A stretch of DNA of 64,000 nucleotides from Bacteroidota bacterium (GCA_016183765.1 JACPEA010000011.1:372001-436000); one strand, 5' to 3'. Positions 45,930-55,889 are shown, counted from the first letter of the stretch. Translations and numbers: made by a program. Notes: a model not told the origin generated them from the sequence alone.

Positions 45930-47851
45930 CAAACTGGTTCAAAAAAAATAAAGACCCCCTGAGCCCGGAAGAAAAAATGGAGATCATTGAAAGGTCTTCG
46001 AAACAGGTAGGGCCGGGTGTATTTTACTCAACGATCATTGTGGTCGCATCTTTCCTGCCGGTCTTTCTTTTGACGGGCATGGAAGGCAAGATGTTTCATC
46101 CGCTGGCCTGGACAAAAACCTTTATCCTGCTGGTAGATGCATTCCTAGCCATTACACTGACGCCGGTGTTGATCTCTTATTTTCTAAAAGGGAGTCTGAA
46201 GCCGGAATCCTTCAATCCCATCACGCGAACGTTGGAACGGTTGTATACGCCGATACTGCAATGGTGCCTGCGCTGGCGCAAAACCGTGCTGGCTGTGAAC
46301 CTGGTGGCTTTAGCGGCAGGAGCGATCATGATGACCAGAATGGGATCAGAGTTCATGCCTCCGCTGGATGAAAGGTCCATCCTGTTCATGCCGGTTACCC
46401 TGCCTGATGTATCCAATGCAGAAGTCAAGCGTTTGTTACAGGTGCAGGATAAACTGATCAGTTCCGTTCCGGAAGTCTCGCATGTGCTGGGTAAAGCGGG
46501 AAGGGCGAATACCGCAACGGATAATTCGCCGGTGAGTATGATCGAGACCATCATCCTGCTGAAACCCCGACATGAATGGCGCAAAGGTATCACCAAAGAT
46601 GCTATCATCAATGAGCTCAATGTCAAAATGCAGATACCGGGTGTGACCAATGGATGGACGCAGCCCATCATCAACCGCATCAACATGCTCTCAACCGGGA
46701 TCCGTACCGATGTAGGCCTCAAAGTGTACGGGCAGAACCTCGACAGTATCTATGTATTTGCACAGACCATCAAAAAACACCTCGAGGGAATTGATGGGGT
46801 AAAAGACCTGTATGTAGAACCGATTACCGGTGGCAAATACATTGATGTAGTGGTAAAGCGCGAAGAGATTGGCAGGTATGGGTTGAGCGTGGATGATGTG
46901 AACACGGTGGTAGAAAGTGCACTGGGTGGCATGAAACTGACAACCACCATTGAAGGCCGCCAGCGATTTTCTGTGAATGCCCGCTATGGCCAGGATTTCA
47001 GGAATAATGTGCAGGCATTGAAACGCTTGCCGGTGCAGACCATGAATTTTGGTCCCGTTCCACTGGAAGCTGTTGCAGATATCCGGTTCAGCGATGGTCC
47101 GCCGATGATCAATTCGGAGAACGCGTTGCTGCGCGGAACAGTCCTGTTCAATGTGCGGGAACGCGACCTGGGCAGCACGGTTACCGAAGCACAGGAAAAA
47201 CTGAACCAGATGATGATCAAACTGCCCAAAGGTTATTTTCTGGAATGGAGCGGGCAGTGGGAAAACCAGATCCGCGCCAACCGCACACTCACACTGATCA
47301 TGCCGGTCGTGATCCTTATCATTTTTATGGTATTGTACTTTACATATCATTCCATCAAAGAAGCCATCGTTACCATGATCACCGTTCCATTTGCGCTAAT
47401 CGGCGGCGTATTCATGGTATATTACTACGGTGTGAATTTGTCGGTGGCTGTGGCAGTGGGTTTCATAGCCCTGTTTGGTATGGCCATTGAAACGGCCATG
47501 CTGATGACGATCTACCTGAACGAAGCCATGCAGAAAATGGTGGCAAAACATGGCAACTCTCGGGCAACATTGACGCCGGCTATCATACGTGAATTTGTGG
47601 TGGAGGGTTCTGTGAAAAGGTTACGTCCCAAACTGATGACGGTATCGGTTGGTTTGTTCGGACTGATCCCTATTTTATGGTCAACCGGTGTGGGCAGCGA
47701 TATCATGCGTCCCATTACCATACCGTTGATCGGCGGAACCATCAGTTCAACCATTTATGTATTGCTGATCACGCCGGTGGTTTTTGAGATTATCAAAGAA
47801 AGAGAACTAAAACGAAAAGGTAAAATTGAATTGATAGATGTTACAGAATAA
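45926..47851 (+). CDS. cusA: CusA/CzcA-type RND pump, C-terminal part
   Basis: 641 residues. It begins with a hydrophilic loop, MTNWFKKNKDPLSPEEK, followed by helix 5 (GVFYSTIIVVASFLPVF), helix 6, helix 7, the second periplasmic region, and helices 8-12. Together with the 431-residue N-terminal part it makes 1072 residues, a full pump with no missing segment. Four-nt overlap with the first part suggests coupling at a 1:1 ratio. It overlaps the TolC gene start by 14 nt. Confidence 0.9.
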   Translation: MTNWFKKNKDPLSPEEKMEIIERSSKQVGPGVFYSTIIVVASFLPVFLLTGMEGKMFHPLAWTKTFILLVDAFLAITLTPVLISYFLKGSLKPESFNPITRTLERLYTPILQWCLRWRKTVLAVNLVALAAGAIMMTRMGSEFMPPLDERSILFMPVTLPDVSNAEVKRLLQVQDKLISSVPEVSHVLGKAGRANTATDNSPVSMIETIILLKPRHEWRKGITKDAIINELNVKMQIPGVTNGWTQPIINRINMLSTGIRTDVGLKVYGQNLDSIYVFAQTIKKHLEGIDGVKDLYVEPITGGKYIDVVVKREEIGRYGLSVDDVNTVVESALGGMKLTTTIEGRQRFSVNARYGQDFRNNVQALKRLPVQTMNFGPVPLEAVADIRFSDGPPMINSENALLRGTVLFNVRERDLGSTVTEAQEKLNQMMIKLPKGYFLEWSGQWENQIRANRTLTLIMPVVILIIFMVLYFTYHSIKEAIVTMITVPFALIGGVFMVYYYGVNLSVAVAVGFIALFGMAIETAMLMTIYLNEAMQKMVAKHGNSRATLTPAIIREFVVEGSVKRLRPKLMTVSVGLFGLIPILWSTGVGSDIMRPITIPLIGGTISSTIYVLLITPVVFEIIKERELKRKGKIELIDVTE

Positions 47852-49091
47852 AACATACCTCGTACTGTTTGCGCTGCTGTCGTTTATAACCGGCCGGGCA
47901 CAAACTCTGAAACTGTCTGCTGTTATCGACAGTATCACCGTCTCGCATCCTGTGGTTAAAATGTACAACCATGAGATCCGTTCTATGGACGAAGCCGCCA
48001 AAGGCGCCAAAAGCTGGATGCCACCGGAATTCTCCACCGGCCTCTGGATGGTTCCGTATAATCCGTCCTACTGGAAAAAATCGGACATGGGAAACGGGAT
48101 GGGCCAGTACATGCTTGGCGGTCAGCAGATGATCCCGAATAAAAAAAAGCAGCAGGCAGATGCAGCGTATATGCAAACCATGTCTTCGGTAGAAAAAGAA
48201 AAAAAGAATGCTACGCTGAACGAACTGGTGAACGATGCCAAACAGTTTTACTACGAGTGGATCATCCTTGAAAAAAAACTGAACATCCTGGGCCAGAACG
48301 AGAAGCTGCTGAATTTCATGATCAAGAATGCAGAGATCCGTTACCGCAATGGGATGGAAAAGATAAGCGCCTATTATAAAGCCAAAGCTGCACTGGGCAA
48401 CATCAAAAATATGCAGTTGATGTACGAGAGCGAGATCACCGAAAAAAGGATCCGCCTGAATACGCTGATGGGACGCAATGCCATGGCTGACCTGGCCATC
48501 GATACCAATTACCGGATCAAGGGGTATGATGATATGGTCTTCGACAGCACCCTGTTCTATCGCAACCGGAGCGATCTGAAAGCGATCGACCGGGATATCG
48601 ATCTTACTTACCTGAAACAGGAAACTGAAAAACAAAGCCTGCGCCCACAGTTCGGGATCCGGTATGAGCATATGTTTGGCTTTGGCGGTCTGCCCATGCA
48701 GTACTCATTGATGGGCATGATGAAACTGCCGCTGACCAACTGGTCATCAAAAATGAATAAGGCCAATATCGAAAGCCTGAAATGGAAAGCCAATGCCTTA
48801 CAATCGCAGAAAGAGATGATGGTGAACGAATACAGTGGTATGGCTTATGGTATGCGTAATGAACTGATACTGAAAGCAAAACAGCTGAAACTGTACGAGA
48901 CGAATATCTTACCTGCCTTTCAGAAGAATTTTGCAACCATGCAGTTGGCCTATGAGCAGAATACCGAAGAACTGTTCATGTTGTACGATGCATGGGAAGC
49001 CCTGTATATGAGCCAGCTGGAATACATTGAATTGTTGAACCAGGCGCTCAGAACACAGGTATCACTGGAAAGAATAATTGAAAACAAATGA
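47838..49091 (+). CDS. cusC: TolC-family outer-membrane channel
   Basis: 417 residues with signal peptide (NKTYLVLFALLSFITGRAQ) and two long helical-hairpin repeats typical of outer membrane efflux proteins. Starts inside the end of the pump gene and overlaps the adaptor gene by 4 nt. Third component of the tripartite metal efflux system. Confidence 0.88.
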   Translation: MLQNKTYLVLFALLSFITGRAQTLKLSAVIDSITVSHPVVKMYNHEIRSMDEAAKGAKSWMPPEFSTGLWMVPYNPSYWKKSDMGNGMGQYMLGGQQMIPNKKKQQADAAYMQTMSSVEKEKKNATLNELVNDAKQFYYEWIILEKKLNILGQNEKLLNFMIKNAEIRYRNGMEKISAYYKAKAALGNIKNMQLMYESEITEKRIRLNTLMGRNAMADLAIDTNYRIKGYDDMVFDSTLFYRNRSDLKAIDRDIDLTYLKQETEKQSLRPQFGIRYEHMFGFGGLPMQYSLMGMMKLPLTNWSSKMNKANIESLKWKANALQSQKEMMVNEYSGMAYGMRNELILKAKQLKLYETNILPAFQKNFATMQLAYEQNTEELFMLYDAWEALYMSQLEYIELLNQALRTQVSLERIIENK

Positions 49092-50482
49092 AACGACTAC
49101 TGATCTTATCACTGGTGCTGATGGCTGTTGTGGCCTGTCAGGATAAAAAAGAAAAAACCGCTGCAACAGCAGGGCATGTACATCAGGAAGCAAGCCAGCC
49201 GATGTATACCTGCCCGATGCCACAGGATTCTGTTTTCAGCGACAAGCCCGGTACCTGCCCTAAATGCGGCATGGACCTGGTTAAAATGGAAACCGGTAAA
49301 CCGGAGCAACACCAACACGATGCTGCCGCTGAATCGGTATATACCTGTCCCATGCATCCTGAAGTGAGGTCCGATAAACCGGGCTCCTGTCCCATTTGCG
49401 GCATGAGCCTGGTAAAAAAAGAGACCGGCGGAAACCGGCAGGAGCAGGTAGAGCTGGATGCTTTGCTGAAACCTACCAATGAGTTTGTGGTTTCTTCTCT
49501 ACCCGTAACGGTGATGCGGCAGAAACAGGAACAGATAGAGATCAGGGCGCTGGGTATGATCACTTACGATACCAGGATGGTGGGTACGATTGCAGCAAGG
49601 GTTTCAGGACGCATCGAAAAGCTGTATGTCCGTTACCGTTACCAGAAGATCAGGAAAGGAGAGAAGATCATGGAAGTGTATAGCCCGGAATTGCTTACTG
49701 CACAGCAGAACTTATTATTCCTGCTCAGGAACGATCCGGGTAACAGGAACATCATAGAAGCCGCTAAAGAAAAACTATTGTTACTGGGGATGGATGCGGC
49801 ACAATTGGAAAAACTGATCCGCGAAGAAAAACCCTCAATGACTGTGACCGTATACAGTAATTACAACGGGCATATTCACGAATCTGCCAATGCAGGTACG
49901 ATGAGTAAAGAAAGGGAAACCGGCGCTATGAAAGATATTTCGCTTATTACTGAAGAACTTTCCTTAAAAGAAGGCATGTATGTGGAGAAAGGCAAATCCG
50001 TGTTCACGGTATACGACCCTTCAAGGGCCTGGGTATTGTTGAATATCTACGGCGAGAACCAGGCATTGGTAAGAGCGGGCAGCAGAGTGACGATTGTGCC
50101 GGAAACATTACCCGGCAAAAACTTCCAGGCTTCAGTGGATTATGTGGAGCCCTTTTACCGGAAAGACAGTAAAACACTGACCGCACGCGTTTATTTCAAT
50201 AACAGCGATCTTAAGATCCCCATTGGTAGCCAGGTAAACGCCACCGTATATGGTAATACCCGGCAGGCATACTGGCTGCCCAAAGAAGCGGTTCTTTCTC
50301 TGGGACTGGATAAAGTGGTGTTTGAAAAAGTGAAAGGCGGTTTTAAGGCCCACAGGATCAGCACCGGGATCATCCATAAGGAGCACATACAGGTGCTGAA
50401 CGGGCTCGGTGTACAGGATTCTGTAGCCGCCAATGCACAATATTTAATGGATAGCGAAAGCTTTATTAAAGTAAAAAACTGA
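49088..50482 (+). CDS. cusB: CusB-type adaptor with two heavy-metal-binding domains
   Basis: 464 residues. A signal ending in VVACQ resembles a lipoprotein signal (Cys at about 17). Two heavy-metal-binding domains follow, YTCPMPQDSVFSDKPGTC then CGMDL, and YTCPMHPEVRSDKPGSC then CGMSL. The rest is the membrane-fusion adaptor (lipoyl/barrel-sandwich, beta-barrel) that joins pump and channel. Two metal-binding units at the N-terminus could deliver Cu(I)/Ag(I) to the pump. Followed 2 nt later by a second adaptor. Confidence 0.9.
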   Translation: MKRLLILSLVLMAVVACQDKKEKTAATAGHVHQEASQPMYTCPMPQDSVFSDKPGTCPKCGMDLVKMETGKPEQHQHDAAAESVYTCPMHPEVRSDKPGSCPICGMSLVKKETGGNRQEQVELDALLKPTNEFVVSSLPVTVMRQKQEQIEIRALGMITYDTRMVGTIAARVSGRIEKLYVRYRYQKIRKGEKIMEVYSPELLTAQQNLLFLLRNDPGNRNIIEAAKEKLLLLGMDAAQLEKLIREEKPSMTVTVYSNYNGHIHESANAGTMSKERETGAMKDISLITEELSLKEGMYVEKGKSVFTVYDPSRAWVLLNIYGENQALVRAGSRVTIVPETLPGKNFQASVDYVEPFYRKDSKTLTARVYFNNSDLKIPIGSQVNATVYGNTRQAYWLPKEAVLSLGLDKVVFEKVKGGFKAHRISTGIIHKEHIQVLNGLGVQDSVAANAQYLMDSESFIKVKN

Positions 50483-50484
50483 AT

Positions 50485-51693
50485 ATGCGTACATCATTCC
50501 TCATCATTTTCCTGTTGCTGGCAGCCGTGGCCTGTAAAAACAAACCGGCGCCTGTTACAGCAGAGTCAGATACCTATTATACCTGCTCGATGGACCCCCA
50601 GGTAAAGGAGCACAAACCGGGGAAGTGCCCGATCTGCAAAATGGAGCTCACGCCTGTAAAAAAGAAAAGTGGCGCCAGCCACGATGAGATAGAACTGAGC
50701 GAACAGCAGCTGCAGTTGGGCAATATTCATGCGGACACCATCCGCAACGGGACCATCGGCGACAAACTGGTGCTTACCGCAACACTGAATTTTGACCAGA
50801 TGAAAGCCTCTTCGGTCAGTGCAAGGGTCATGGGCAGGGTAGAGAAACTGTATTATAAAAATGTGGGCGATTTTGTTAAAAAAGGAGCGCCCTTGTACGA
50901 GTTATACAGCGAAGAGCTGAATAATGCCAAACAGGAATACCTGCTGGCGCTGGAAAGGAAAAAGGTATTCGCTAATGAAGCCATGATGAATTTTGACGAG
51001 CTACTGCAAAGTGCAAGACACAAACTATTATTATGGGGCATGTCCGACAAACAGGTGCAGGAACTGGCGCAACAGAAAAAAGCGAGTACTACCACCACTT
51101 TCTACAGCCCGGTATCAGGCACCATCACGGGCCTGGAAACAAGGGAAGGTGATTATGTGATGGAGGGTGGAGTACTGGTAAAACTGGCTGACCTGTCAAG
51201 CCTCTGGGCAGAAGCCCAGGTATATACTTCGCAGATGTCGGGCATCGACAGGAATAGTGTGGCCACGGTGCAGTTACCCGATTTTGACGGAATGGAGATC
51301 AGGGGAAACATCGGTTTCGTTAATCCCGAGATCAACCCCGATACCCGGATCAACCTAATCCGTGTGGCAATACCCAATTCGGGTAACCAGTTAAAACCGG
51401 GTATGTCGGCGTATGTACTATTAAAAAGTGTGCCACACAAAACGCTTACATTACCCATCGATGCGGTGATACGTGACGGGAAGGGCGCTACGGTATGGGT
51501 CCGTACGGGTAAAAAGACATTCAAGACACTGATGGTGCAAACCGGACTGGAAACAGATGACAGGATAGAGATCAGTTCCGGCTTGCGCTCGGGTGATGTG
51601 GTGGTCGTATCAGGAGCTTACCTGCTGCAGAGTGAATATATATTCCAGAAAGGGGCTAACCCAATGGCAGGGCATGATATGAGCAAGATGTAA
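50485..51693 (+). CDS. Second CusB-type adaptor with one heavy-metal-binding domain
   Basis: 402 residues. Probable lipoprotein (signal ending AAVACK), then one heavy-metal-binding unit (YTCSMDPQVKEHKPGKC then CKMEL), then the adaptor body (MGRVEKLYYKNVGDFVKKGA). Its sequence is clearly different from the previous adaptor, so it is not a recent duplicate. Two adaptors for one pump and channel suggest a mixed hexamer or alternate use. Confidence 0.9.
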   Translation: MRTSFLIIFLLLAAVACKNKPAPVTAESDTYYTCSMDPQVKEHKPGKCPICKMELTPVKKKSGASHDEIELSEQQLQLGNIHADTIRNGTIGDKLVLTATLNFDQMKASSVSARVMGRVEKLYYKNVGDFVKKGAPLYELYSEELNNAKQEYLLALERKKVFANEAMMNFDELLQSARHKLLLWGMSDKQVQELAQQKKASTTTTFYSPVSGTITGLETREGDYVMEGGVLVKLADLSSLWAEAQVYTSQMSGIDRNSVATVQLPDFDGMEIRGNIGFVNPEINPDTRINLIRVAIPNSGNQLKPGMSAYVLLKSVPHKTLTLPIDAVIRDGKGATVWVRTGKKTFKTLMVQTGLETDDRIEISSGLRSGDVVVVSGAYLLQSEYIFQKGANPMAGHDMSKM

Positions 51694-51794
51694 TGGTTCG
51701 ATCAATAGCACCACAGACAACTTTATGTAAACAGTAAAAAAATCCTGTATAATGAAAATGCGCAGGTAACTTGTGTATTCAAATGCCAGGTATC

Positions 51795-52514
51795 ATGAAA
51801 AAAATTTGGATTGTTTTATTGGCGATCGTTTCTGTTGCTTCTGTACCACCCCGTAAAAAGACCATCATCGTATGGCAACCCTCACACCAGACCAATACCG
51901 GCAAGAACTTCAGCGAAGCGGCGGTCTGTAACGGTATTGCAGAAGCAGCTATGGCCACAGCACCTTCTTTCAGGGAATACAAAGTGTGGAGCCTGGGAAG
52001 AAAAGATCTGCACAATGCGGACAGTGGCAGCAATACCATGATGGCACATACATCAGCCGTTGTAGACGGAAAAATTTCGGGCTATGCCTGGGAGCTCAAA
52101 CAATCGAATAAAAGAAATCCCGATGTATTCATTGCAGTGCATAACAATGGCGGTACACGCAGGCATGCCGTATGGGGATATATTCATTATGGCGATGCGC
52201 AGGAAACTGAGAACCGCGACCTGGCTGCTACGCTGATCGCATCCATTGCGGAAGCCACAACCCTCGAGAACCGGGGTGTGTTGCTCGACAGTACCACCGG
52301 GCGTAACGATTACCGCTGTGCTGCTACCGGTAAACTTTCTTTTTACAGCCTGGATGAACACGTGAACAAAGCTCCCACCCGCGTATTACTGGAGATCGGT
52401 GATAATGGCGCCAGCTACGATTTTCTCCGAGATCCCGCCAACCAGCAAAAGATCGGCGAAGCCATCAAAAAGGGATTGGCACAATGGCTGGAGAAAAGGG
52501 AAACAGCTCATTAA
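51795..52514 (+). CDS. N-acetylmuramoyl-L-alanine amidase-like protein (Amidase_3)
   Basis: 239 residues from ATG 51795, with a signal peptide (KKIWIVLLAIVSVASV). Probable zinc ligands are His in QPSHQTNTG, Glu in NFSEA and His in FIAVHNNGG; the catalytic Glu is in LLEIGDNG. The motifs are looser than in standard AmiC (which has DpGHGG). It may cleave peptidoglycan peptides or a related amide. Stands alone 102 nt after the efflux locus. Confidence 0.7.
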   Translation: MKKIWIVLLAIVSVASVPPRKKTIIVWQPSHQTNTGKNFSEAAVCNGIAEAAMATAPSFREYKVWSLGRKDLHNADSGSNTMMAHTSAVVDGKISGYAWELKQSNKRNPDVFIAVHNNGGTRRHAVWGYIHYGDAQETENRDLAATLIASIAEATTLENRGVLLDSTTGRNDYRCAATGKLSFYSLDEHVNKAPTRVLLEIGDNGASYDFLRDPANQQKIGEAIKKGLAQWLEKRETAH

Positions 52515-52712
52515 ACGACCATCCCCCTGTTTTACATTTTTTTGATGCCAGCAGTAATTCTGTAGCAGTGAAGATTATCTGGTAATTGCTCAGGTCAGAA
52601 ACCGGATATTTTCGGCAAGGGGTTCGGGGTCACTGACTGCGCCCCCCCTGGTTGTACCAGGACGTTTTGCAAAAATCTGCTGGCTGCATAGTACATTCGT
52701 TTGTTGTATATT

Positions 52713-53153
52713 ATGTATAAGCCCAAAGCCGGAATAGATATTATTGCCAGGATCCTGGATGCCCTGTACGAGCACAATCCGGACGCACTGTTCGTCATGA
52801 GCCTGATGCATCAATATGAAGAAAGAGGCAGCCTGAGTAAAAAACAACTGCAGGGTTTGTTGTCGAAAGCACAGAAGGTGAAAGATATGCCCCCCAGCTG
52901 GCTGGGTACGCTGGAAGCCATCATTCTGAAGATGCCTACCCGTTACAAACCCGTGGAGCCGGTTTTGGCATCGCCCATTTACCAGAAAGATGAAACAGCG
53001 GGTAAATACATCAGCGCCATACTGGCCAGATACCCGGAACATAAAAGAGTATTGTTTCTGCAGGCCAAATATGCCAACAATGAACCACTGAGCAACGATG
53101 AAATGGCTGAACTGAAAAAGTTCGCCAAAATTCTGAAAGTGGAAATCGGATAA
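52713..53153 (+). CDS. Hypothetical helical protein
   Basis: 146 residues from ATG 52713 (TTG 52701 would add four). No signal or membrane segment; mostly helical, with MHQYEERGSLSKKQLQGLLS and a C-terminal helix. I do not recognise the family. It lacks an obvious operon partner. Codon use looks like its neighbours, so it is probably a real lineage-specific gene. Confidence 0.6.
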   Translation: MYKPKAGIDIIARILDALYEHNPDALFVMSLMHQYEERGSLSKKQLQGLLSKAQKVKDMPPSWLGTLEAIILKMPTRYKPVEPVLASPIYQKDETAGKYISAILARYPEHKRVLFLQAKYANNEPLSNDEMAELKKFAKILKVEIG

Positions 53154-53285
53154 GAACGAACTTCTCTAAACCGATTTTTACAGAGGTCATGGTGAGAGAT
53201 CCTCCCACGGCCTTGTTGTTGAACAGGCTAAGCGGTTCTTTTTCCTGTTTCAATGCCTACCTTTATTTCCACGAAAATGATATGT

Positions 53286-54059
53286 ATGAACTTACAGATG
53301 TATAACCAGTTGTTTATTATCGGTGGCGCTACATCCGGTTTCGGAAAAGCCATTGCAGAAGCATTACTGGCCGAAGGCGCCCGTATTATTGCCGTGGCAA
53401 GGGGTGAAGAAAACCTGAAAGTATTACAAGCTGTCTCACCTGCACAGGTAGAGATCCTTGCCGGCGACCTCTCTGATTCTGCCGTGATCAAACAGCTGGT
53501 AGCGTTATTGGGCGATCGACAACTGCATGGCCTGGTGATCAATGCGGGAGGCCCGCCCGCTAAGATGGTCCTGGAAACCACACTGGAAGACTGGGACAAC
53601 GCCTACCGGTCGCTGTTGCGCTGGAAAGTGGAATTGACCCAGGCCCTGGTACCCAAAATGATGGCACAACAGTACGGGAGGGTGGTATATATAGAAAGCT
53701 CGTCGGTTAAACAGCCACTGGAGAACCTGGTTCTGAGCAGTTCCTTGCGGGTGGCTGTGGTGGGTATGGTAAAAACACTCTCGCAGGAGATCGCAAAAAG
53801 CGGTGTTACCCTGAATATTCTTGGTCCGGGTTCACACGATACGCCCGCCATTAACCGTATTTACCAGAAAAAATCGGAACAGACCGGTTTACCCGTGGAG
53901 GAAGTGCGTGAGAAAGCCATTGCCCAGATACCCGTAGGCTCACTGGGTTTACCAGCCGATTTTGCCAGTCTTGCATTGTGGCTGCTTAGCCCGCTCAGCC
54001 GTTATGTGACCGGGCAAACCATTACCCTGGATGGCGGATCCATAAAATCAATGCTGTAA
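53286..54059 (+). CDS. Atypical SDR protein lacking YxxxK
   Basis: 257 residues from ATG 53286; ATG 53253 and 53298 are other possible starts. The cofactor motif GGATSGFG and NAGGPPAK are present. Where the catalytic Tyr-x-x-x-Lys is expected, the sequence reads VLSSSLRVAV, so the Tyr and Lys are absent, as in a known atypical branch of SDR proteins. It may bind NAD(P) with other chemistry. Isolated gene. Confidence 0.8.
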   Translation: MNLQMYNQLFIIGGATSGFGKAIAEALLAEGARIIAVARGEENLKVLQAVSPAQVEILAGDLSDSAVIKQLVALLGDRQLHGLVINAGGPPAKMVLETTLEDWDNAYRSLLRWKVELTQALVPKMMAQQYGRVVYIESSSVKQPLENLVLSSSLRVAVVGMVKTLSQEIAKSGVTLNILGPGSHDTPAINRIYQKKSEQTGLPVEEVREKAIAQIPVGSLGLPADFASLALWLLSPLSRYVTGQTITLDGGSIKSML

Positions 54060-54120
54060 AACCCTTAGGTAAAACGGGGCTTATTCTCTGTCCGGCATGA
54101 TGCAGCCGAATAAGATATGC

Positions 54121-54447
54121 TTATTCCCCGCTAATAACGACCCTTTTCAGGATAAGCTGAAATTTGGTATTGAGCGAAACGGTGAAATGGTTATCGGCCA
54201 GGATGGATTTAATGTTAGCATCTTCCTGCATCAAAAAAGCAAGTTCGGAAGCCAGCAATGAACCACTGATGATATTGGCCACACGCCCCCTGTTGAATTC
54301 GATGGTAAACTTATATCCCGCTTTGCGTCCGGTTCCGGCCCTTTCAAAATCGATCCGGTTCAGATCCAGTACCTGGTCGCCAGTAGCAGTACGTTTTAAT
54401 AAAATCTTGATAATGGGAAGATACTTGCTCCAGATCTGTGTATACAT
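54121..54447 (-). CDS. Conserved-looking hypothetical protein
   Basis: 108 residues, no signal peptide, basic, with beta-rich C-terminal half. I do not recognise it. It begins MYTQIWSKYLPIIKILLK and could be a small housekeeping protein of this lineage. Convergent with the SDR gene; the spacer holds GCTTATTC..GAATAAG inverted repeats. Confidence 0.6.
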   Translation of the reverse strand: MYTQIWSKYLPIIKILLKRTATGDQVLDLNRIDFERAGTGRKAGYKFTIEFNRGRVANIISGSLLASELAFLMQEDANIKSILADNHFTVSLNTKFQLILKRVVISGE

Positions 54448-54537
54448 TGAGAATTATTTGATGATAGCGCTTTCGCGGATGCGAAAACCGATGTAAAGTT
54501 GCACTTTTTATCGCCGAAAAACGAATTTGATTAGGCT

Positions 54538-54671
54538 TTGTTGCATGAATAAATGCAGCCTTATCAATGATTACAAAGGGTGTAAAGTAATAATTAACTC
54601 GAAAATTGGCTCATATTGAGTCCTTATTCTTCTGAAACCCGCACAAACATTGGAAAATATTCATGCAACAA
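54538..54671. repeat. 134 bp segment with 14 bp terminal inverted repeats (MITE-like)
   Basis: TTGTTGCATGAATA (54538-54551) is inverted at 54658-54671 as TATTCATGCAACAA. No ORF lies between. Size and ends look like a miniature inverted-repeat element; no target duplication was identified. The remaining spacer (54448-54842) shows no gene. Confidence 0.5.
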
Positions 54672-54842
54672 CACCTTTTGATTGCATGAAAATCACCATT
54701 GTCGGGTATTCAGACAGGTAGGCGGCTCCTGATCTACCGGCGGCTTGCTATAAACACGAACAACTTGTAGGGGTAGGTTGGGGTATAAAAAGGTAGCCCC
54801 ACAAATACGATCGACCCAAGACTACTTTTATCTTCGCAGCCT

Positions 54843-55889
54843 ATGACCAGTATCGACAGCGTACAACTGAACCAGGTGATCGTTCATAAAATAGGTAATC
54901 CCACCCGTGGTGAGGAGCTGAAATTATCGGCTAACCCGCTTACCCTGAACGATGGGATCGTTCGGAGCATGCTGGCCAAATACTTCCTGGGACCTTTTAA
55001 CGAGCATGACCAGTACCGATTCACACATTTGACCGATGTTGCCATGAATGAAGTGTACCGTTATGTAAGTGACCTGTTCGATGATCCGAAAAAGTTCACT
55101 TTGTACAGCGCCCAGCTGGCACAGTTCCTGTATAGCAAGAGCACCCATGCCAAAGTGAAGGAAGGGGAACTCTATGTGGTGCATTTCAGTAATGTGCCCT
55201 TTGGTACGGAGTATACCGATGCCATTGGTATCTTCAAAAGTGAGACCAAGGAAACTTTCCTCAAAGTGTTCCCCCATGGCGAAAACTGGGAAGTGATCGC
55301 AGAAGATGGCATCAACATCAATAAGCTGGATAAGGGCTGCCTGGTCTTTAAACAGAACCGGACAGAAGGGTATGTGGTATGCGTGGTGGATGCCACCAAT
55401 AAACAGAACGATGCCCAATACTGGGTGAACGATTTTTTGCAGGTCACCCGCTATGCCAACAGTTACCATTATACCGATGCGGCCCTGGGTATGTGCAAAC
55501 TGTTCATCAGTAATGAACTGTCGGAGAAATTTGACGTGAACAAGAGCGACCAGATAGACATGCTCAACCGCAGCATGGAATACTTCAAAACAAAAGATGA
55601 GTTCAGGCTGAATGAATTTGCCCAGGAAGTGCTGCATCACCCCGAAGTGATCGACAGTTTTACGCAATACAAACAGACCTATGAAGTGGCCAGGCAGGTC
55701 AACATTGAAGATGCATTCGATATCCATCTCTCTGCAGTGAAAAAACAGCAACGGGTGTTCAAGAGTGTTTTAAAACTGGATAAGAATTTCCACGTGTATA
55801 TCCATGGCCGGAGAGACCTGATAGAAAAGGGCTATGATGAAATGGCCGGTAAACACTACTACAAACTTTTCTTTGACGAAGAAAACTGA
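54843..55889 (+). CDS. Nucleoid-associated protein, YejK/NdpA-like
   Basis: 348 residues. The start LNQVIVHKIGNPTRGEELKL and the segment DQYRFTHLTDVAMNEVY agree with the NA37/YejK family, which binds the nucleoid in bacteria. No membrane or signal segments. Single gene; DNA-binding residues not defined. Confidence 0.85.
   Translation: MTSIDSVQLNQVIVHKIGNPTRGEELKLSANPLTLNDGIVRSMLAKYFLGPFNEHDQYRFTHLTDVAMNEVYRYVSDLFDDPKKFTLYSAQLAQFLYSKSTHAKVKEGELYVVHFSNVPFGTEYTDAIGIFKSETKETFLKVFPHGENWEVIAEDGININKLDKGCLVFKQNRTEGYVVCVVDATNKQNDAQYWVNDFLQVTRYANSYHYTDAALGMCKLFISNELSEKFDVNKSDQIDMLNRSMEYFKTKDEFRLNEFAQEVLHHPEVIDSFTQYKQTYEVARQVNIEDAFDIHLSAVKKQQRVFKSVLKLDKNFHVYIHGRRDLIEKGYDEMAGKHYYKLFFDEEN

Noticed and set aside
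44634..47851. Two unrelated RND pumps
   Set aside because: The first ORF lacks helices 5-12 and the second lacks helices 1-4, so they are halves of one pump.
47841..48671. A 276-codon ORF on the minus strand
   Set aside because: Antisense of the TolC gene; no start context or recognised motif.
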